A DNA stretch of 64,000 bases from Kitasatospora aureofaciens (GTDB lineage Bacteria > Actinomycetota > Actinomycetes > Streptomycetales > Streptomycetaceae), in the NCBI GenBank assembly GCA_000720845.1, contig JODU01000019.1:62001-126000 (forward strand), written 5' to 3'. The position numbers and the translations under genes were made by a program. The number at the start of each line of letters is the position of its first letter. Positions within the stretch are counted from its first letter, which is position 1. Below the pieces are notes generated by a model. That model did not search any database. It was not told the origin of the DNA and saw only the letters and a program-made list of their open reading frames with translations. Below are positions 49,899 to 58,712 of this stretch, piece by piece.

Positions 49899-50486
49899 AT
49901 GCGCCGCGCCTTGATCGTCGTAGACGTGCAGAACGACTTCTGCGAGGGGGGCAGTCTCGCCGTGTCCGGCGGTGCGGACGTGGCCGCCGCCATCACCGAG
50001 CTGATCGGGCAGGCGCCCGCCGGCTACCGCCACGTGGTGGCCACCCGCGACCACCACGTCGCCCCGGGAGGCCACTTCGCCGACAACCCGGACTACGTCC
50101 ACTCCTGGCCCGCGCACTGCGTCGCCGGCACCGAGGGGGTCGGCTTCCACCCGAACTTCGCCCCCGCCGTCGCCTCCGGCGCGATAGACGCCGTCTTCGA
50201 CAAGGGGGCCTACGCCGCCGCCTACAGCGGCTTCGAGGGCGCCGACGAGAACGGCACCGGCCTCGCCGAGTGGCTGCGCTCCCGCGAGATCGACGAAGTG
50301 GACGTCGTGGGCATCGCCACCGACCACTGCGTCCGGGCCACCGCCCTGGACGCCGCCCGCGAGGGCTTCCGTACGCAGGTGCTGCTCGACCTGACCGCCG
50401 GGGTGGCCGCGGAGACCACCGAGCGGGCACTGGAGGAGCTGCGGGAGGCGGGCGTGGAGCTGTCCGGCAAGCCGGTCGTGCAGTAG
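49899..50486 (+). CDS. pncA: Nicotinamidase (isochorismatase family)
   Basis: Protein of 195 residues. Catalytic triad is visible: Asp in VVDVQNDFCEGGSLAV, Lys in VFDKGAYAAAYSGFE, and Cys in IATDHCVRATALDAAREGF; metal-binding His in TRDHHVAPGGHFADN. Converts nicotinamide to nicotinate, feeding PncB whose gene ends 97 bases upstream. GAAGGA precedes the ATG. Confidence 0.95.
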   Translation: MRRALIVVDVQNDFCEGGSLAVSGGADVAAAITELIGQAPAGYRHVVATRDHHVAPGGHFADNPDYVHSWPAHCVAGTEGVGFHPNFAPAVASGAIDAVFDKGAYAAAYSGFEGADENGTGLAEWLRSREIDEVDVVGIATDHCVRATALDAAREGFRTQVLLDLTAGVAAETTERALEELREAGVELSGKPVVQ

Positions 50487-50503
50487 CGCCCCCGGGGCCC
50501 GCC

Positions 50504-50848
50504 TCAGGCCTGGGCGGCCGGGCGTCTGAGCAGGGCGCGGATCGGGTGCCACAGCTCCTGGACCAGGTCCGGGCCGCCCACGGCCCCCGCCACCGGTGCC
50601 GTGCGCCATATCAGGCCGTCCGGGTGGTGCAGTACCGCGGTGACCTCGTCCGGGGTCGGCGGGGCCGCGTTGCCCCGCAGGTAGACGCTGCGCAGCCCCA
50701 GGTTGCGCAGCCTGGTCAGGGCGCGCGCCCGGTTCTGGGCGTGGACGAGAAAACGCACGCTGCCGGCGCTCGCCGGGGCGGGGCTGGGCAGGTTCAGTGC
50801 CACCACCACCGTGCCGTTCGGCAGCTTGCAGAAGCCTCCTGCGGCCAT
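50504..50848 (-). CDS. Hypothetical protein
   Basis: Protein of 114 residues, no signal peptide or membrane segment. Beta-rich start GGFCKLPNGTVVVALNLPSP, a helical segment HAQNRARALTRLRNLGLRSV followed by YLRGNAAPPTPDEVTAVLHH, and an ending LWHPIRALLRRPAAQA. I do not recognise a family. It converges on pncA with 17 bases between. Confidence 0.75.
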   Translation of the reverse strand: MAAGGFCKLPNGTVVVALNLPSPAPASAGSVRFLVHAQNRARALTRLRNLGLRSVYLRGNAAPPTPDEVTAVLHHPDGLIWRTAPVAGAVGGPDLVQELWHPIRALLRRPAAQA

Positions 50849-50933
50849 GCGGTCATACCCCCGAGTCAGCCTGGGTCGGTCCGGGCTCCCGGCCCGGTGT
50901 CAATAAGAGAACCACAGGACGCACCTAAACACG

Positions 50934-50969
50934 GATCGGCGGCGACCCGCCAGGGGGTCACCGCCGATC
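50934..50969 (-). terminator. Terminator of the M6 protease gene
   Basis: GATCGGCGGCGACCC and GGGTCACCGCCGATC (15 bp, one mismatch) around a 6-base loop; on the - strand the hairpin is followed by GTGTTTAG. It begins 26 bases past the protease stop. Confidence 0.8.
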
Positions 50970-50994
50970 ATGCTCTGACCTGGGCAGATGCTAT

Positions 50995-53340
50995 TTACCT
51001 GCCCGCGGGGCCAACCTCCAGCTCGATCGTCGAGCCGTTCTTGGCCTCCTTCAGGATCTTGATCTTCGTGTTGGTGTCAGTGATCTTGACACCGCCGGTC
51101 GGGTTCGCCGGGTCGTAGTAGTCGTTCTTGCGGTCGTTGAAGACCGAGACGCCCTTCGAGCCCGGGACGTACTTCGCGACGTCCGCCTTGTGCAGCGTCA
51201 TGCCGTCCGTGCGGTAGAGGCTGAACGGCGAGTCGTACGCCTGGAAGCGGTTGCGCATGAGCGTCCCGTCCTTCCACTTCAGCGCGGTCGGGTGCGAGTC
51301 GACCGGCAGGACCAGGCCCTTGCCCGGGTGCTGGCTGGTGTTGTTGTCCGCCTGGGAGGTGTCCCACTTCCAGATCAGCAGGCCGTTCTGGTACGCGTAG
51401 TGCTCGACCCAGTTCGGGCGCTCCGAGAAGCCGAAGTTGTACGGGCCGGTCTGCAGCGTCTTGTCGTACGACACGTACTGCCGGTTCTCGGCGATGTAGT
51501 ACTGCGCGTACTCCTGGGTGAAGGAGGCGCCCTTGCGGGTGAAGCCGTTCGCCGTCCACGCGGCGTCCTCGGTCTCCGCGTTGTCGGAGAAGAGCGTCGC
51601 TCCGTCGGCCGTCACCGTGATCTCGTCGGCGGTGAAGCCCTTCATCGCCAGGCCGCCGTCGGTCTGGTAGCGGAAGCGCAGGTCGATCTTCTTGCCCGCG
51701 TAGGCGTCCAGCGGGTAGACCAGCTTGCCGTGGGCGTCGACGGTGCCGCTCAGGGCGGGCTTGTCGCTGCCGTCGCGCGGGATCGGCCGGCCGTCGAAGG
51801 TGCCGTCGACCGCGGTCCAGTTGGCGCCGCCGTCGGTGGACACCTCGGTGTAGAGGAAGTCGTAGTCGGCCTCGATGTCGTACCAGCCGTCCAGGGTGAG
51901 GGAGGCGGACGACTTGCCGGTGAGGTCGACGCTGCGGCTCAGGGTGTTCTTGAGGTCGTTGCCGCTGCCGCTCCACCACTGGGTCTTGCCCTCGGCCGGA
52001 GGCACGATCTCGGTGGTGACCTCCTCCTTCGGCAGCTCGACGACCAGGCCCTGCTTGTGCTTGGTGTTGTACTCGGCCAGGCCCAGCTTGTGCCAGGAGT
52101 TGACGCCCGCCTTGGCGGTGTCGTAGTTCAGCCAGCCCAGCTGGAGCTTGTCCCAGGCGTTCATGTCGCCGGGCAGGTCGCCGATCTCGTTGCGGCCGGT
52201 GCCCAGCCACGAGCCGGACGACATCAGCGTCCAGAAGCCGGTGGAGTTGTCGCCGCCGGCGGTGTCGTAGTGGTCCGGCAGGCCGAGGTCGTGGCCGTAC
52301 TCGTGCGCGTAGACGCCGAGTCCGCCGTTCTCCGGCTGGATGGTGTAGTCGCCGACCCAGACGCCGGTGTCGCCGATCTGGGTGCCGCCGAGCTTGTTGT
52401 CGGCGGGGCCGGTGGCGCCGGCGTCGGTGCCGAAGGCGTACCAGCGGTGGGCCCAGATCGCGTCCTCGCCCTGCGCGCCGCCGCCCGCGGACTCGTCCTC
52501 GCCGGCGTGCACGATCTGGAAGTGGTCGATGTAGCCGTCGGGCTCGTTGAAGTCGCCGTCGCCGTCGAAGTCGTAGCGGTCCCACTGGTCGTACTGGGCC
52601 AGCTGGGACTTGATCTGGGCGTCGGTGCGGCCGGCCGCCTTCTGGTCCGCGACCCAGGCGGTGACGCCGTCCTGCACCGCGTACCAGGCGCAGTTGTCGG
52701 GGTCGCACTTGTTGGAGCCGTAGCGGGCCTCGTTGTACGGGACCTTGACCCAGTCGGAGACCTCGCCGTCGACCGAGTAGCGGCCGGAGGACTGCTTCTC
52801 GTAGTAGGTCTTGACCGAGTTGACGCCCTTGCCGGAACCGAAGTACAGGTCCTGGAAGTGCTCCTGGTCGTAGTCCTCCTGCCAGGCCGTGGAGTTGTCC
52901 GTCTTGCGGTTCGGCTTGGCTATCTGGTTGTGCAGCGGGCCGGGGGTGCCGCCGTAGCGGCTGTCGACCTTGTCGCCGAACTCGACCAGGATGGTGAAGA
53001 TCTTGTCGGTCTTCTCCCGGCCCAGCTCGACGTACTTGGCGTCGCCCTTCTTGCTCTTCAGCTGGACGACGTTGGAGCCGTCCTTCTTCTTCACCGAGGC
53101 GTCGCCGGATATGACCTGCTTGAGGGCTTCCTCGCGCTGGGCGGCCTGAGTGTCGCTCAGGGGGCCCTTGAGGTCGTGGGAGCGGGTGGTCTTGTCCGGG
53201 CCGGGGTCGTGGCGGTTCACGGCCTCCGGCCGGGACGGCGAGTCCGCCTGCGCCACGCCGGCCGCCGAGAGCGTGGCGGTGGCGGCGGCGAGTGCGACGG
53301 TGGTCGCCGCCGTTCTGAACGTCCAAGATCTGCTGGTCAC
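50995..53340 (-). CDS. Secreted M6-family metalloprotease (immune inhibitor A-like)
   Basis: Protein of 781 residues from a GTG preceded by GGGGGAGGAA. Signal peptide (FRTAATTVALAAATATLSAA, cleavage after AQA), propeptide, then the peptidase domain opening at FTILVEFGDKVDSRYGG with the zinc motif HEYGHDLGLPDH and a downstream SGSWLGTGRNEIGDLPG. A beta-rich domain (WWSGSGNDLKNTLSRSVDLT, TLDGWYDIEADYDFLYTEVS) and a C-terminal segment complete the immune-inhibitor-A layout. Extracellular protein degradation, probably developmentally linked. The frame stays open upstream, but the signal peptide fixes this start. Confidence 0.94.
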   Translation of the reverse strand: MTSRSWTFRTAATTVALAAATATLSAAGVAQADSPSRPEAVNRHDPGPDKTTRSHDLKGPLSDTQAAQREEALKQVISGDASVKKKDGSNVVQLKSKKGDAKYVELGREKTDKIFTILVEFGDKVDSRYGGTPGPLHNQIAKPNRKTDNSTAWQEDYDQEHFQDLYFGSGKGVNSVKTYYEKQSSGRYSVDGEVSDWVKVPYNEARYGSNKCDPDNCAWYAVQDGVTAWVADQKAAGRTDAQIKSQLAQYDQWDRYDFDGDGDFNEPDGYIDHFQIVHAGEDESAGGGAQGEDAIWAHRWYAFGTDAGATGPADNKLGGTQIGDTGVWVGDYTIQPENGGLGVYAHEYGHDLGLPDHYDTAGGDNSTGFWTLMSSGSWLGTGRNEIGDLPGDMNAWDKLQLGWLNYDTAKAGVNSWHKLGLAEYNTKHKQGLVVELPKEEVTTEIVPPAEGKTQWWSGSGNDLKNTLSRSVDLTGKSSASLTLDGWYDIEADYDFLYTEVSTDGGANWTAVDGTFDGRPIPRDGSDKPALSGTVDAHGKLVYPLDAYAGKKIDLRFRYQTDGGLAMKGFTADEITVTADGATLFSDNAETEDAAWTANGFTRKGASFTQEYAQYYIAENRQYVSYDKTLQTGPYNFGFSERPNWVEHYAYQNGLLIWKWDTSQADNNTSQHPGKGLVLPVDSHPTALKWKDGTLMRNRFQAYDSPFSLYRTDGMTLHKADVAKYVPGSKGVSVFNDRKNDYYDPANPTGGVKITDTNTKIKILKEAKNGSTIELEVGPAGR

Positions 53341-53769
53341 TTGAGTTCCTCCCCCGCGTCCACGCGCGCGGATGGGGGACAAGGACAGAGCGAAGCCCGC
53401 GCACACGTGATCAACGCGTGTAGTCAAGTGACGACATTTGACTAGAGGTTCGGCGGAAAAGACAGACCTTGACTTGAGCAGAACAAGTGCACTATGCGGA
53501 GTCGCCGTTCGCTTTGCGGACACCGGATCGTGACCTTCGCCCGGTCCCGCGGACCCAGGCCCGGGTCCGACGGGCGCGCGGGACCGTCCACTTCCCGGAC
53601 GTCATGAATCCGTGCGCCCCCCGTGCATCGGCCGTGCCGGTTAGGTCGTGCTTACCGCTGGTGCCACCAGGGCACACAGCGGGTTAGAGTCGCTTGGCGG
53701 AACGCCAGGAAGCCGGCGGAAAGCCAGGCCCGCAGCCCTTCTCACCCATGATTGTCTTCCGAGGACACG
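53341..53769. other. Divergent promoter region of the M6 protease and small membrane protein
   Basis: 429 bases with no supported gene. It holds an inverted repeat TAGTCAA (53421-53427)/TTGACTA (53438-53444) about 80 bases before the protease start, and a 13-bp palindrome CTGGTGCCACCAG (53658-53670). Both are plausible regulator sites, neither identifiable. Confidence 0.5.
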
Positions 53770-54069
53770 ATGGCCATGCCCCGTCCGACTGCCGCCCAGT
53801 TCGCCTACGGTTCGTGCACCGTGATCTTCTCGACGCTCGCCATGCTGCTGCTGTCGCAGACGAGTTCGGGTCCCGGAGTCGCCCTCATCGCCGTCGCGGC
53901 CCTCGCCCTCGGGCTGCTGGTCGCCATGACGGTCCCCCAGCCCAGGACGCGCGCGGTGGCCGCCGTGCCGGCCCACCGGTTCACCGCGGACCGGGAGCGG
54001 GTGCAGGTGCCCGCGGGGGCCCGGGTCTCCGCGGGCGCCGGCGAGGCGTCGCGCGGGCGGGCCGCCTGA
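53770..54069 (+). CDS. Small two-helix membrane protein
   Basis: Protein of 99 residues from MAMPRPTAAQ, with GAGG six bases before the ATG (a TTG start six codons earlier is possible). Two membrane helices: GSCTVIFSTLAMLLLSQ and GVALIAVAALALGLLVAMTV. The cytoplasmic tail is Arg/Ala-rich. No family recognised. Converges on an RDD-family gene. Confidence 0.75.
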   Translation: MAMPRPTAAQFAYGSCTVIFSTLAMLLLSQTSSGPGVALIAVAALALGLLVAMTVPQPRTRAVAAVPAHRFTADRERVQVPAGARVSAGAGEASRGRAA

Positions 54070-54082
54070 GCGTCCGAGTCCG

Positions 54083-54760
54083 TCAACGGGTGCTGACCAC
54101 GACCGTCTTGGCCGCCTTGTCGTGCAGGCCCTGCTTGTAGGGCTTGTCGAAGAAGCTCCAGCCGCCCGCGATGATCGTCCACACGCAGGCGCAGCAGAAG
54201 GCGAACGGGATCCACAGCACCAGGGCGCGGATCAGCGACGTCTGTACGGAGGGCGTCGCCCCGTCGTCCAGGTTGGCCACCCGCATCCCGAGCCACTTCT
54301 TGCCGAGGGTCTGCCCCGTCCTCGTGGTCATGTAGGTGTCGTACGCGATGTAGAGCACGGCGGCGATCACTGACTGCCCGAAGGACTTGCCGACGGAGAC
54401 GTCGTCGCCGTCCACCGTGTACTCCTGGACGTTGAAGGCCCAGCTGAGCAGCCAGACCACGATGCCGACGAGGATCATGTCGACGATCCGCGCGAGCGTG
54501 CGCCGCCCGCTGTCGGCGAGCGGGGGCATCCCGGCCAGCGGATCGGTGGGGTAACCGCCACCGCCGTACGGGGCACCGCCGTAGGGGCCGCCGCCGGGAG
54601 GGGGCCCACCGTAGGGACCTCCGCCGCCGGGGGGCGGAGGTCCGCCGTAAGGGCCCCCTCCGCCGGGGGGCGGGGGCGGGTCGCCGTAGGGGTTCTTCCT
54701 CAGCGGGTCGTCGTCCGGCGGCTGCTGCCCGCCGGGGCCGGGGGGCGGTTCGCTGCTCAT
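54083..54760 (-). CDS. RDD-family membrane protein with PYGGPPP repeats
   Basis: Protein of 225 residues. The first 80 residues are a Pro/Gly/Tyr low-complexity region with repeats PYGGPPPPGGGG. The RDD domain follows: SGRRTLARIVDMILVGIVVW (the Arg-Asp signature), GQTLGKKWLGMRVANLDDG, and a final FDKPYKQGLHDKAAKTVVV. Three membrane helices. RDD proteins are poorly defined transporters or chaperones of the envelope. A second RDD gene lies upstream on the same strand. Confidence 0.92.
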   Translation of the reverse strand: MSSEPPPGPGGQQPPDDDPLRKNPYGDPPPPPGGGGPYGGPPPPGGGGPYGGPPPGGGPYGGAPYGGGGYPTDPLAGMPPLADSGRRTLARIVDMILVGIVVWLLSWAFNVQEYTVDGDDVSVGKSFGQSVIAAVLYIAYDTYMTTRTGQTLGKKWLGMRVANLDDGATPSVQTSLIRALVLWIPFAFCCACVWTIIAGGWSFFDKPYKQGLHDKAAKTVVVSTR

Positions 54761-54918
54761 GTCCCGAGTCGAACTCGGACTCTCTCTCCTCGCATCCGGC
54801 GAGCGGCCGTCCGGAGTAGTCCGGAGTAGTGCGGGTGCGTGGTCCGACGCCATGAGGGGGCGGGCGGGGGGTTCGCCTGCGGCCGCGGGTGCGTGGGGGC
54901 TGGTCGCGCAGTTCCCCG

Positions 54919-54935
54919 CGCCCCTTTCAGGGGCG
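54919..54935 (-). terminator. Hairpin between the two RDD genes, in a dispersed-repeat-like context
   Basis: CGCCCCT-TTC-AGGGGCG within CGCAGTTCCCCGCGCCCCTT. That block is one I recall as scattered through Streptomyces intergenic regions. It lies about 95 bases past the stop of the larger RDD gene. Confidence 0.55.
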
Positions 54936-55029
54936 TCCAGTGCACGTCCCTCAAGGAGCACGGGGAACCGCGCGGGCAACCACGACGCACCCGCACCCGA
55001 CGAGATCCGCGCTCCCCCGACCCGCCAAG

Positions 55030-56490
55030 CTAGCCCGCGACAAACGTGCCGGCGGCCTTGTCGTGCCAGCACTGGTGCCACGGGCGGTCGAACAGGCACC
55101 ACGCGATGCCGACCACGCCGACGGCCAGGAGGCCCGGGACGCTGTAGACCAGCCAGCGGCGCAGGGCACCGCCGAAGGACGGCGGCTCGTGGGCCTCGAT
55201 GTCCCGCACCTCCAGGCCGAGCAGCTTCTTGCCCAGGGTGCGGCCCCACTTGGCGGTGGGCAGCGCCTCGTAGACGACGCCGAAGAGCAGCAGGACGGCG
55301 AGCACGATGCCCAGGTACGTGGACGTGGTGCCGTCCAGCAGCCAGACCGTGACGGTCTCACCGGACAGCTTGGCCTCGTCGATCTTGTCGTTGACGTGGT
55401 CGACCGCCTTGGCGCCCAGCGGCACGGCGGCCACGGCGGTGACGCCCGCGAGGACGACCGTGTCGATCAGCCGGGCCGCCAGCCGCTTGCCGAGCCCGGC
55501 GGGCCGGGCCGATGCCTGGCGCCGGGCGGCGGCCTGGAACACGTCCTCGACCGGTGGCTTCCACGGTGCGACGGGCTGCTCGTCCCCGCCCGCCCCGGCC
55601 AGCCGGTGCACCTGCTGCGCCCAGGAGGTCTGGCCGCCGCCCGGACCGCCGGCGGCGACCGGCGCGGGGGCGGCGGGGTGCTGGTGCGGGGGTGCCTGGT
55701 GGGGCACAACGGGGGCGGCGGGCGTCGGGGGTGCCTGCGCGGCGGCGGCCCGGTCGGCGGCCGCCTTGCCCGCACCGAAGCCGGGTCCGGAGCCGGGAAC
55801 GGGACCGGGAACGGGAGCGGAGCCGGGGCCGCCGGGCTGCGGGCCCGTGCGCGGGGTGACCGCGCGGAAGGTCATGGTGCCCTCGTCCTCCGCGGCGGGG
55901 GCACTCTGCCGGCCCGCCGCCGGGCGCCGGAAGACGAAGGTGTTGCCGGCCTGCTCCTCCTCGGTGGCCGAGGCCTCCGCCTCACCGGAAGCGGGGGCGG
56001 GGGCAGGGGCGGGGGAAGAGGCGGCGGCCGCGGCGGGGGCGGAGGCGGCACCGCCGTGCTGACCGGCGTCGGCGCCGCCGTCGGCGGGCGGTGCCGACTG
56101 GCGGGCGTGCGGGACCCTCGGGTCGGCGCCCCGCGCCGTGCCCGGCCAGGCGACGCGCGGTTCCGGGGCCTCGGCGGGCCCGCCGGACGGGCCGGAACGG
56201 TCGGCGCCCCAGGCGGTGGCGGACTCCGGACGGCTGCCGTGCTGGGACGCGGCGGCGGGCGGCGGGTCCTCGACCGGGTCCTCGTCGAAGAAGTGCGGCC
56301 CGGTCTCCTCGACGGAGGGCCGCACGCCGGGCGGCGGCGCGAGCGGCTCGCCGTCCTTGGGGGCGGGGCGGCTCGTGCCCGCCACCCAGGAGGCGCCGTT
56401 CCAGTAGCGGACGTATCCGGGAATGGACGGGTCCGGGTAATACCCTTCGCGGGGCCTGTCATCGCCGGGGGCCGGGGTTGGGGCGCTCAT
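55030..56490 (-). CDS. DUF2510 plus RDD-family membrane protein
   Basis: Protein of 486 residues from MSAPTPAPG. N-terminal DUF2510 module (GYYPDPSIPGYVRYWNGASW), a disordered Pro/Ala/Gly linker of about 290 residues, then an RDD domain: LGKRLAARLIDTVVLAGVTA, AKWGRTLGKKLLGLEVRDIE and WHQCWHDKAAGTFVAG. Three membrane helices lie in the last 160 residues. It is a paralogue of the next RDD gene downstream; function unknown. Confidence 0.92.
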   Translation of the reverse strand: MSAPTPAPGDDRPREGYYPDPSIPGYVRYWNGASWVAGTSRPAPKDGEPLAPPPGVRPSVEETGPHFFDEDPVEDPPPAAASQHGSRPESATAWGADRSGPSGGPAEAPEPRVAWPGTARGADPRVPHARQSAPPADGGADAGQHGGAASAPAAAAASSPAPAPAPASGEAEASATEEEQAGNTFVFRRPAAGRQSAPAAEDEGTMTFRAVTPRTGPQPGGPGSAPVPGPVPGSGPGFGAGKAAADRAAAAQAPPTPAAPVVPHQAPPHQHPAAPAPVAAGGPGGGQTSWAQQVHRLAGAGGDEQPVAPWKPPVEDVFQAAARRQASARPAGLGKRLAARLIDTVVLAGVTAVAAVPLGAKAVDHVNDKIDEAKLSGETVTVWLLDGTTSTYLGIVLAVLLLFGVVYEALPTAKWGRTLGKKLLGLEVRDIEAHEPPSFGGALRRWLVYSVPGLLAVGVVGIAWCLFDRPWHQCWHDKAAGTFVAG

Positions 56491-56736
56491 GTCCGTCGTC
56501 CCGTATCTGCTCGGGGGTTGATAGGGGGGCCTCAACATCTATCAGACGGGCGCAATCCGCACCGCCGGTCCCGCCGTACCCGCCCCTTTCCGGGCAACCT
56601 CGTGCCGGGACCTTCACATCCGGACCGGTCCCCGGTCCGGGGTGCGGAAAAAAGTTCCCCGGACTCGCGTAATGCTCCGGCCCCCGGCCGGTCTCCCCGG
56701 GCAAGGACCGCACGAGACCCGGGAGAGGAACCCGCC

Positions 56737-57165
56737 ATGCACCCCAACCCCACCGGCCCCACCGTCGTGGAACGCGAGCTGGAGCTGAGGCTCGTCCTGT
56801 CGCCCGAGCACAGCATCCCGGTGCCGGCCAGGCTCGGCTACCACAGCGACGATCCCTACGCCGTCCACATCACCTTCCACATCGACTCCGGCCACCCGGT
56901 GCACTGGACGTTCGCCCGCGATCTCCTGGTGGAGGGCGTCTTCCGGCCGTCCGGGCACGGGGACGTACGGGTGTGGCCTTCGAAGGCGGAGGGCCGCAGC
57001 GTCGTGCTGATCGCGCTCAGCAGCCCGGACGGCGACGCCCTCCTGGAGGCGCCCACGCCCCAGGTGTCGGCCTGGCTGGAGCGGACCCTGCGCGCGGTGC
57101 CGCCGGGGACCGAGGGCGCGCAGCTGGGGATCGACGACGGGCTGGCCGAGCTGCTCGCCCGGTGA
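56737..57165 (+). CDS. ssgG: SsgA-family sporulation protein (SsgG-like)
   Basis: SsgA-like protein of 142 residues from MHPNPTGPTV, with GGGAGAGGAA before the ATG. Family pattern: VERELELRLVLSPEHSIPVP, ARLGYHSDDPYAVHITFHID, PVHWTFARDLLVEG and GDVRVWPSKAEGRSVVLIAL. These proteins exist only in morphologically complex actinomycetes and steer septum placement or spore wall work. Naming it SsgG rests on recalled gene order next to glycolate oxidase and HPD genes in S. coelicolor. Confidence 0.88.
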   Translation: MHPNPTGPTVVERELELRLVLSPEHSIPVPARLGYHSDDPYAVHITFHIDSGHPVHWTFARDLLVEGVFRPSGHGDVRVWPSKAEGRSVVLIALSSPDGDALLEAPTPQVSAWLERTLRAVPPGTEGAQLGIDDGLAELLAR

Positions 57166-57178
57166 GGCGCGGCCGGGA

Positions 57179-58615
57179 TCAGAAGAGCTTGCCGGGGTTG
57201 AGGAGGCCCAGCGGGTCGAAGACCTGTTTGACGGCCCGCTGCATCTCCAGGCCCACCGGGCCGATCTCCCGCGCCAGCCACTCCTTCTTCAGCACGCCCA
57301 CACCGTGCTCGCCGGTGATGGTGCCGCCGAGTTCCAGGCCGAGCGCCATGATCTCGTCGAAGGACTCGCGGGCCCGCCGTGACTCGTCGGGGTCGGACGC
57401 GTCGAAGCAGACGGTGGGGTGGGTGTTGCCGTCGCCCGCGTGGGCGCAGACCCCGATGGTGAGGCCGTACTCGGCGGCGACGCGCTCGATGCCCGCCAGC
57501 ATGTCGCCGAGCCGGGAGCGCGGCACGCAGACGTCGTCGATCATCGTGGTGCCCTTGACGGCTTCGAGGGCGGTGAGGGCCAGGCGCCTGGCCTGGAGGA
57601 GGAGTTCGGACTCGGCCGCGTCCTCGGCCGGGACCACCTGCGTGGCGCCCGCGGCCTGGCACAGCGCGCCGACCGCGGTGAGGTCGGCGTCCGGGTCGGT
57701 GGTGTCGAAGGCGGCGAGCAGGAGCGCCTCGGTGGTCTCCGGCAGACCCATGTGGGCGAGGTCGTTGACCGCCTTGACGGTCGTACGGTCCATCAGTTCG
57801 AGGAGGGACGGCACGTGTCCGCCCTCCATGATCCGGCAGATCGCGTCGCACGCGGCGGACGCGGAGGCGAACTCGGCGGCCAGCACCAGCTGCTCGGGCG
57901 GCTTGGGGCGCAGCCCGAGGACCGCCTTCACGACGATGCCGAGGGAGCCCTCGGAGCCGACGAAGAGCCGGGTGAGGTCGTACCCGGCGACGCCCTTGGC
58001 GGTGCGGCGGCCGGTGGTCATCAGGCGGCCGTCGGCGAGGACGACGTCGAGACCGAGGACGTACTCGGCGGTCACCCCGTACTTGACGCAGCACAGGCCG
58101 CCGGAGGCGGTGCCGATGTTGCCGCCGATGGTGCACATCTCCCAGCTGGAGGGGTCCGGCGGGTAGTAGAGGCCGTGCTCGTTCACCGCGCGGGAGAGCG
58201 TGGCGTTGACGACGCCCGGTTCGACGACGGCGACGCGGTCGACCGGGTTGATCTCCAGGATGCGGTCCATCTTCGTCAGGGAGAGGACCACGCAGCCGTC
58301 GGTGGCGTTGGCCGCGCCGGACAGGCCGGTGCGGGCGCCCTGCGGGACCACCGGGACGCGCAGCTCGGTGGCGGTGCGCATGACGTGCTGGACGTCCTCC
58401 ACGGTGCGCGGCAGGACGACCACCGCGGGGGCGCCGGCCGGGCAGAAGCTCGCCATGTCGTGGGCGTAGGAGGCCGTGACGTCGGGGTCGGTGAGGACGG
58501 ACCCGGCGGGAAGACCGGCCAGCAGCCGGTCGACGAGGGCGCTCCGGCCGCCGGGGGCGCGGTCGGCCGTCGCGGCTGCGTCGTCTTCGTCGCGAGGCGC
58601 TTCGATACGGCTCAT
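57179..58615 (-). CDS. FAD-linked oxidase, glycolate oxidase subunit GlcD type
   Basis: Protein of 478 residues from MSRIEAPRDE. N-terminal FAD-binding domain PVVPQGARTGLSGAANATDG, GGNIGTASGGLCCVKYG and LFVGSEGSLGIVVKAVLGLR; C-terminal FAD-oxidase domain with CAHAGDGNTHPTVCFDASD and GTITGEHGVGVLKKEWL. Oxidises a 2-hydroxy acid such as glycolate or D-lactate. No GlcE or GlcF genes are beside it, so it may work alone. Confidence 0.93.
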   Translation of the reverse strand: MSRIEAPRDEDDAAATADRAPGGRSALVDRLLAGLPAGSVLTDPDVTASYAHDMASFCPAGAPAVVVLPRTVEDVQHVMRTATELRVPVVPQGARTGLSGAANATDGCVVLSLTKMDRILEINPVDRVAVVEPGVVNATLSRAVNEHGLYYPPDPSSWEMCTIGGNIGTASGGLCCVKYGVTAEYVLGLDVVLADGRLMTTGRRTAKGVAGYDLTRLFVGSEGSLGIVVKAVLGLRPKPPEQLVLAAEFASASAACDAICRIMEGGHVPSLLELMDRTTVKAVNDLAHMGLPETTEALLLAAFDTTDPDADLTAVGALCQAAGATQVVPAEDAAESELLLQARRLALTALEAVKGTTMIDDVCVPRSRLGDMLAGIERVAAEYGLTIGVCAHAGDGNTHPTVCFDASDPDESRRARESFDEIMALGLELGGTITGEHGVGVLKKEWLAREIGPVGLEMQRAVKQVFDPLGLLNPGKLF

Positions 58616-58712
58616 GATCACAGGCTCGCATCCACGGCCATCGGTGTGAACCCCGCGGGCGGCACCCGCCACCTGCCCGGTGTGATCGTCGTATGGGCGC
58701 ACAGTGAGCGCC

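Noticed and set aside
53421..53444. TTGACT elements as a -35 promoter box for the M6 protease
   Set aside because: No matching -10 hexamer at 16-18 bases; kept only as an inverted repeat of unknown use.
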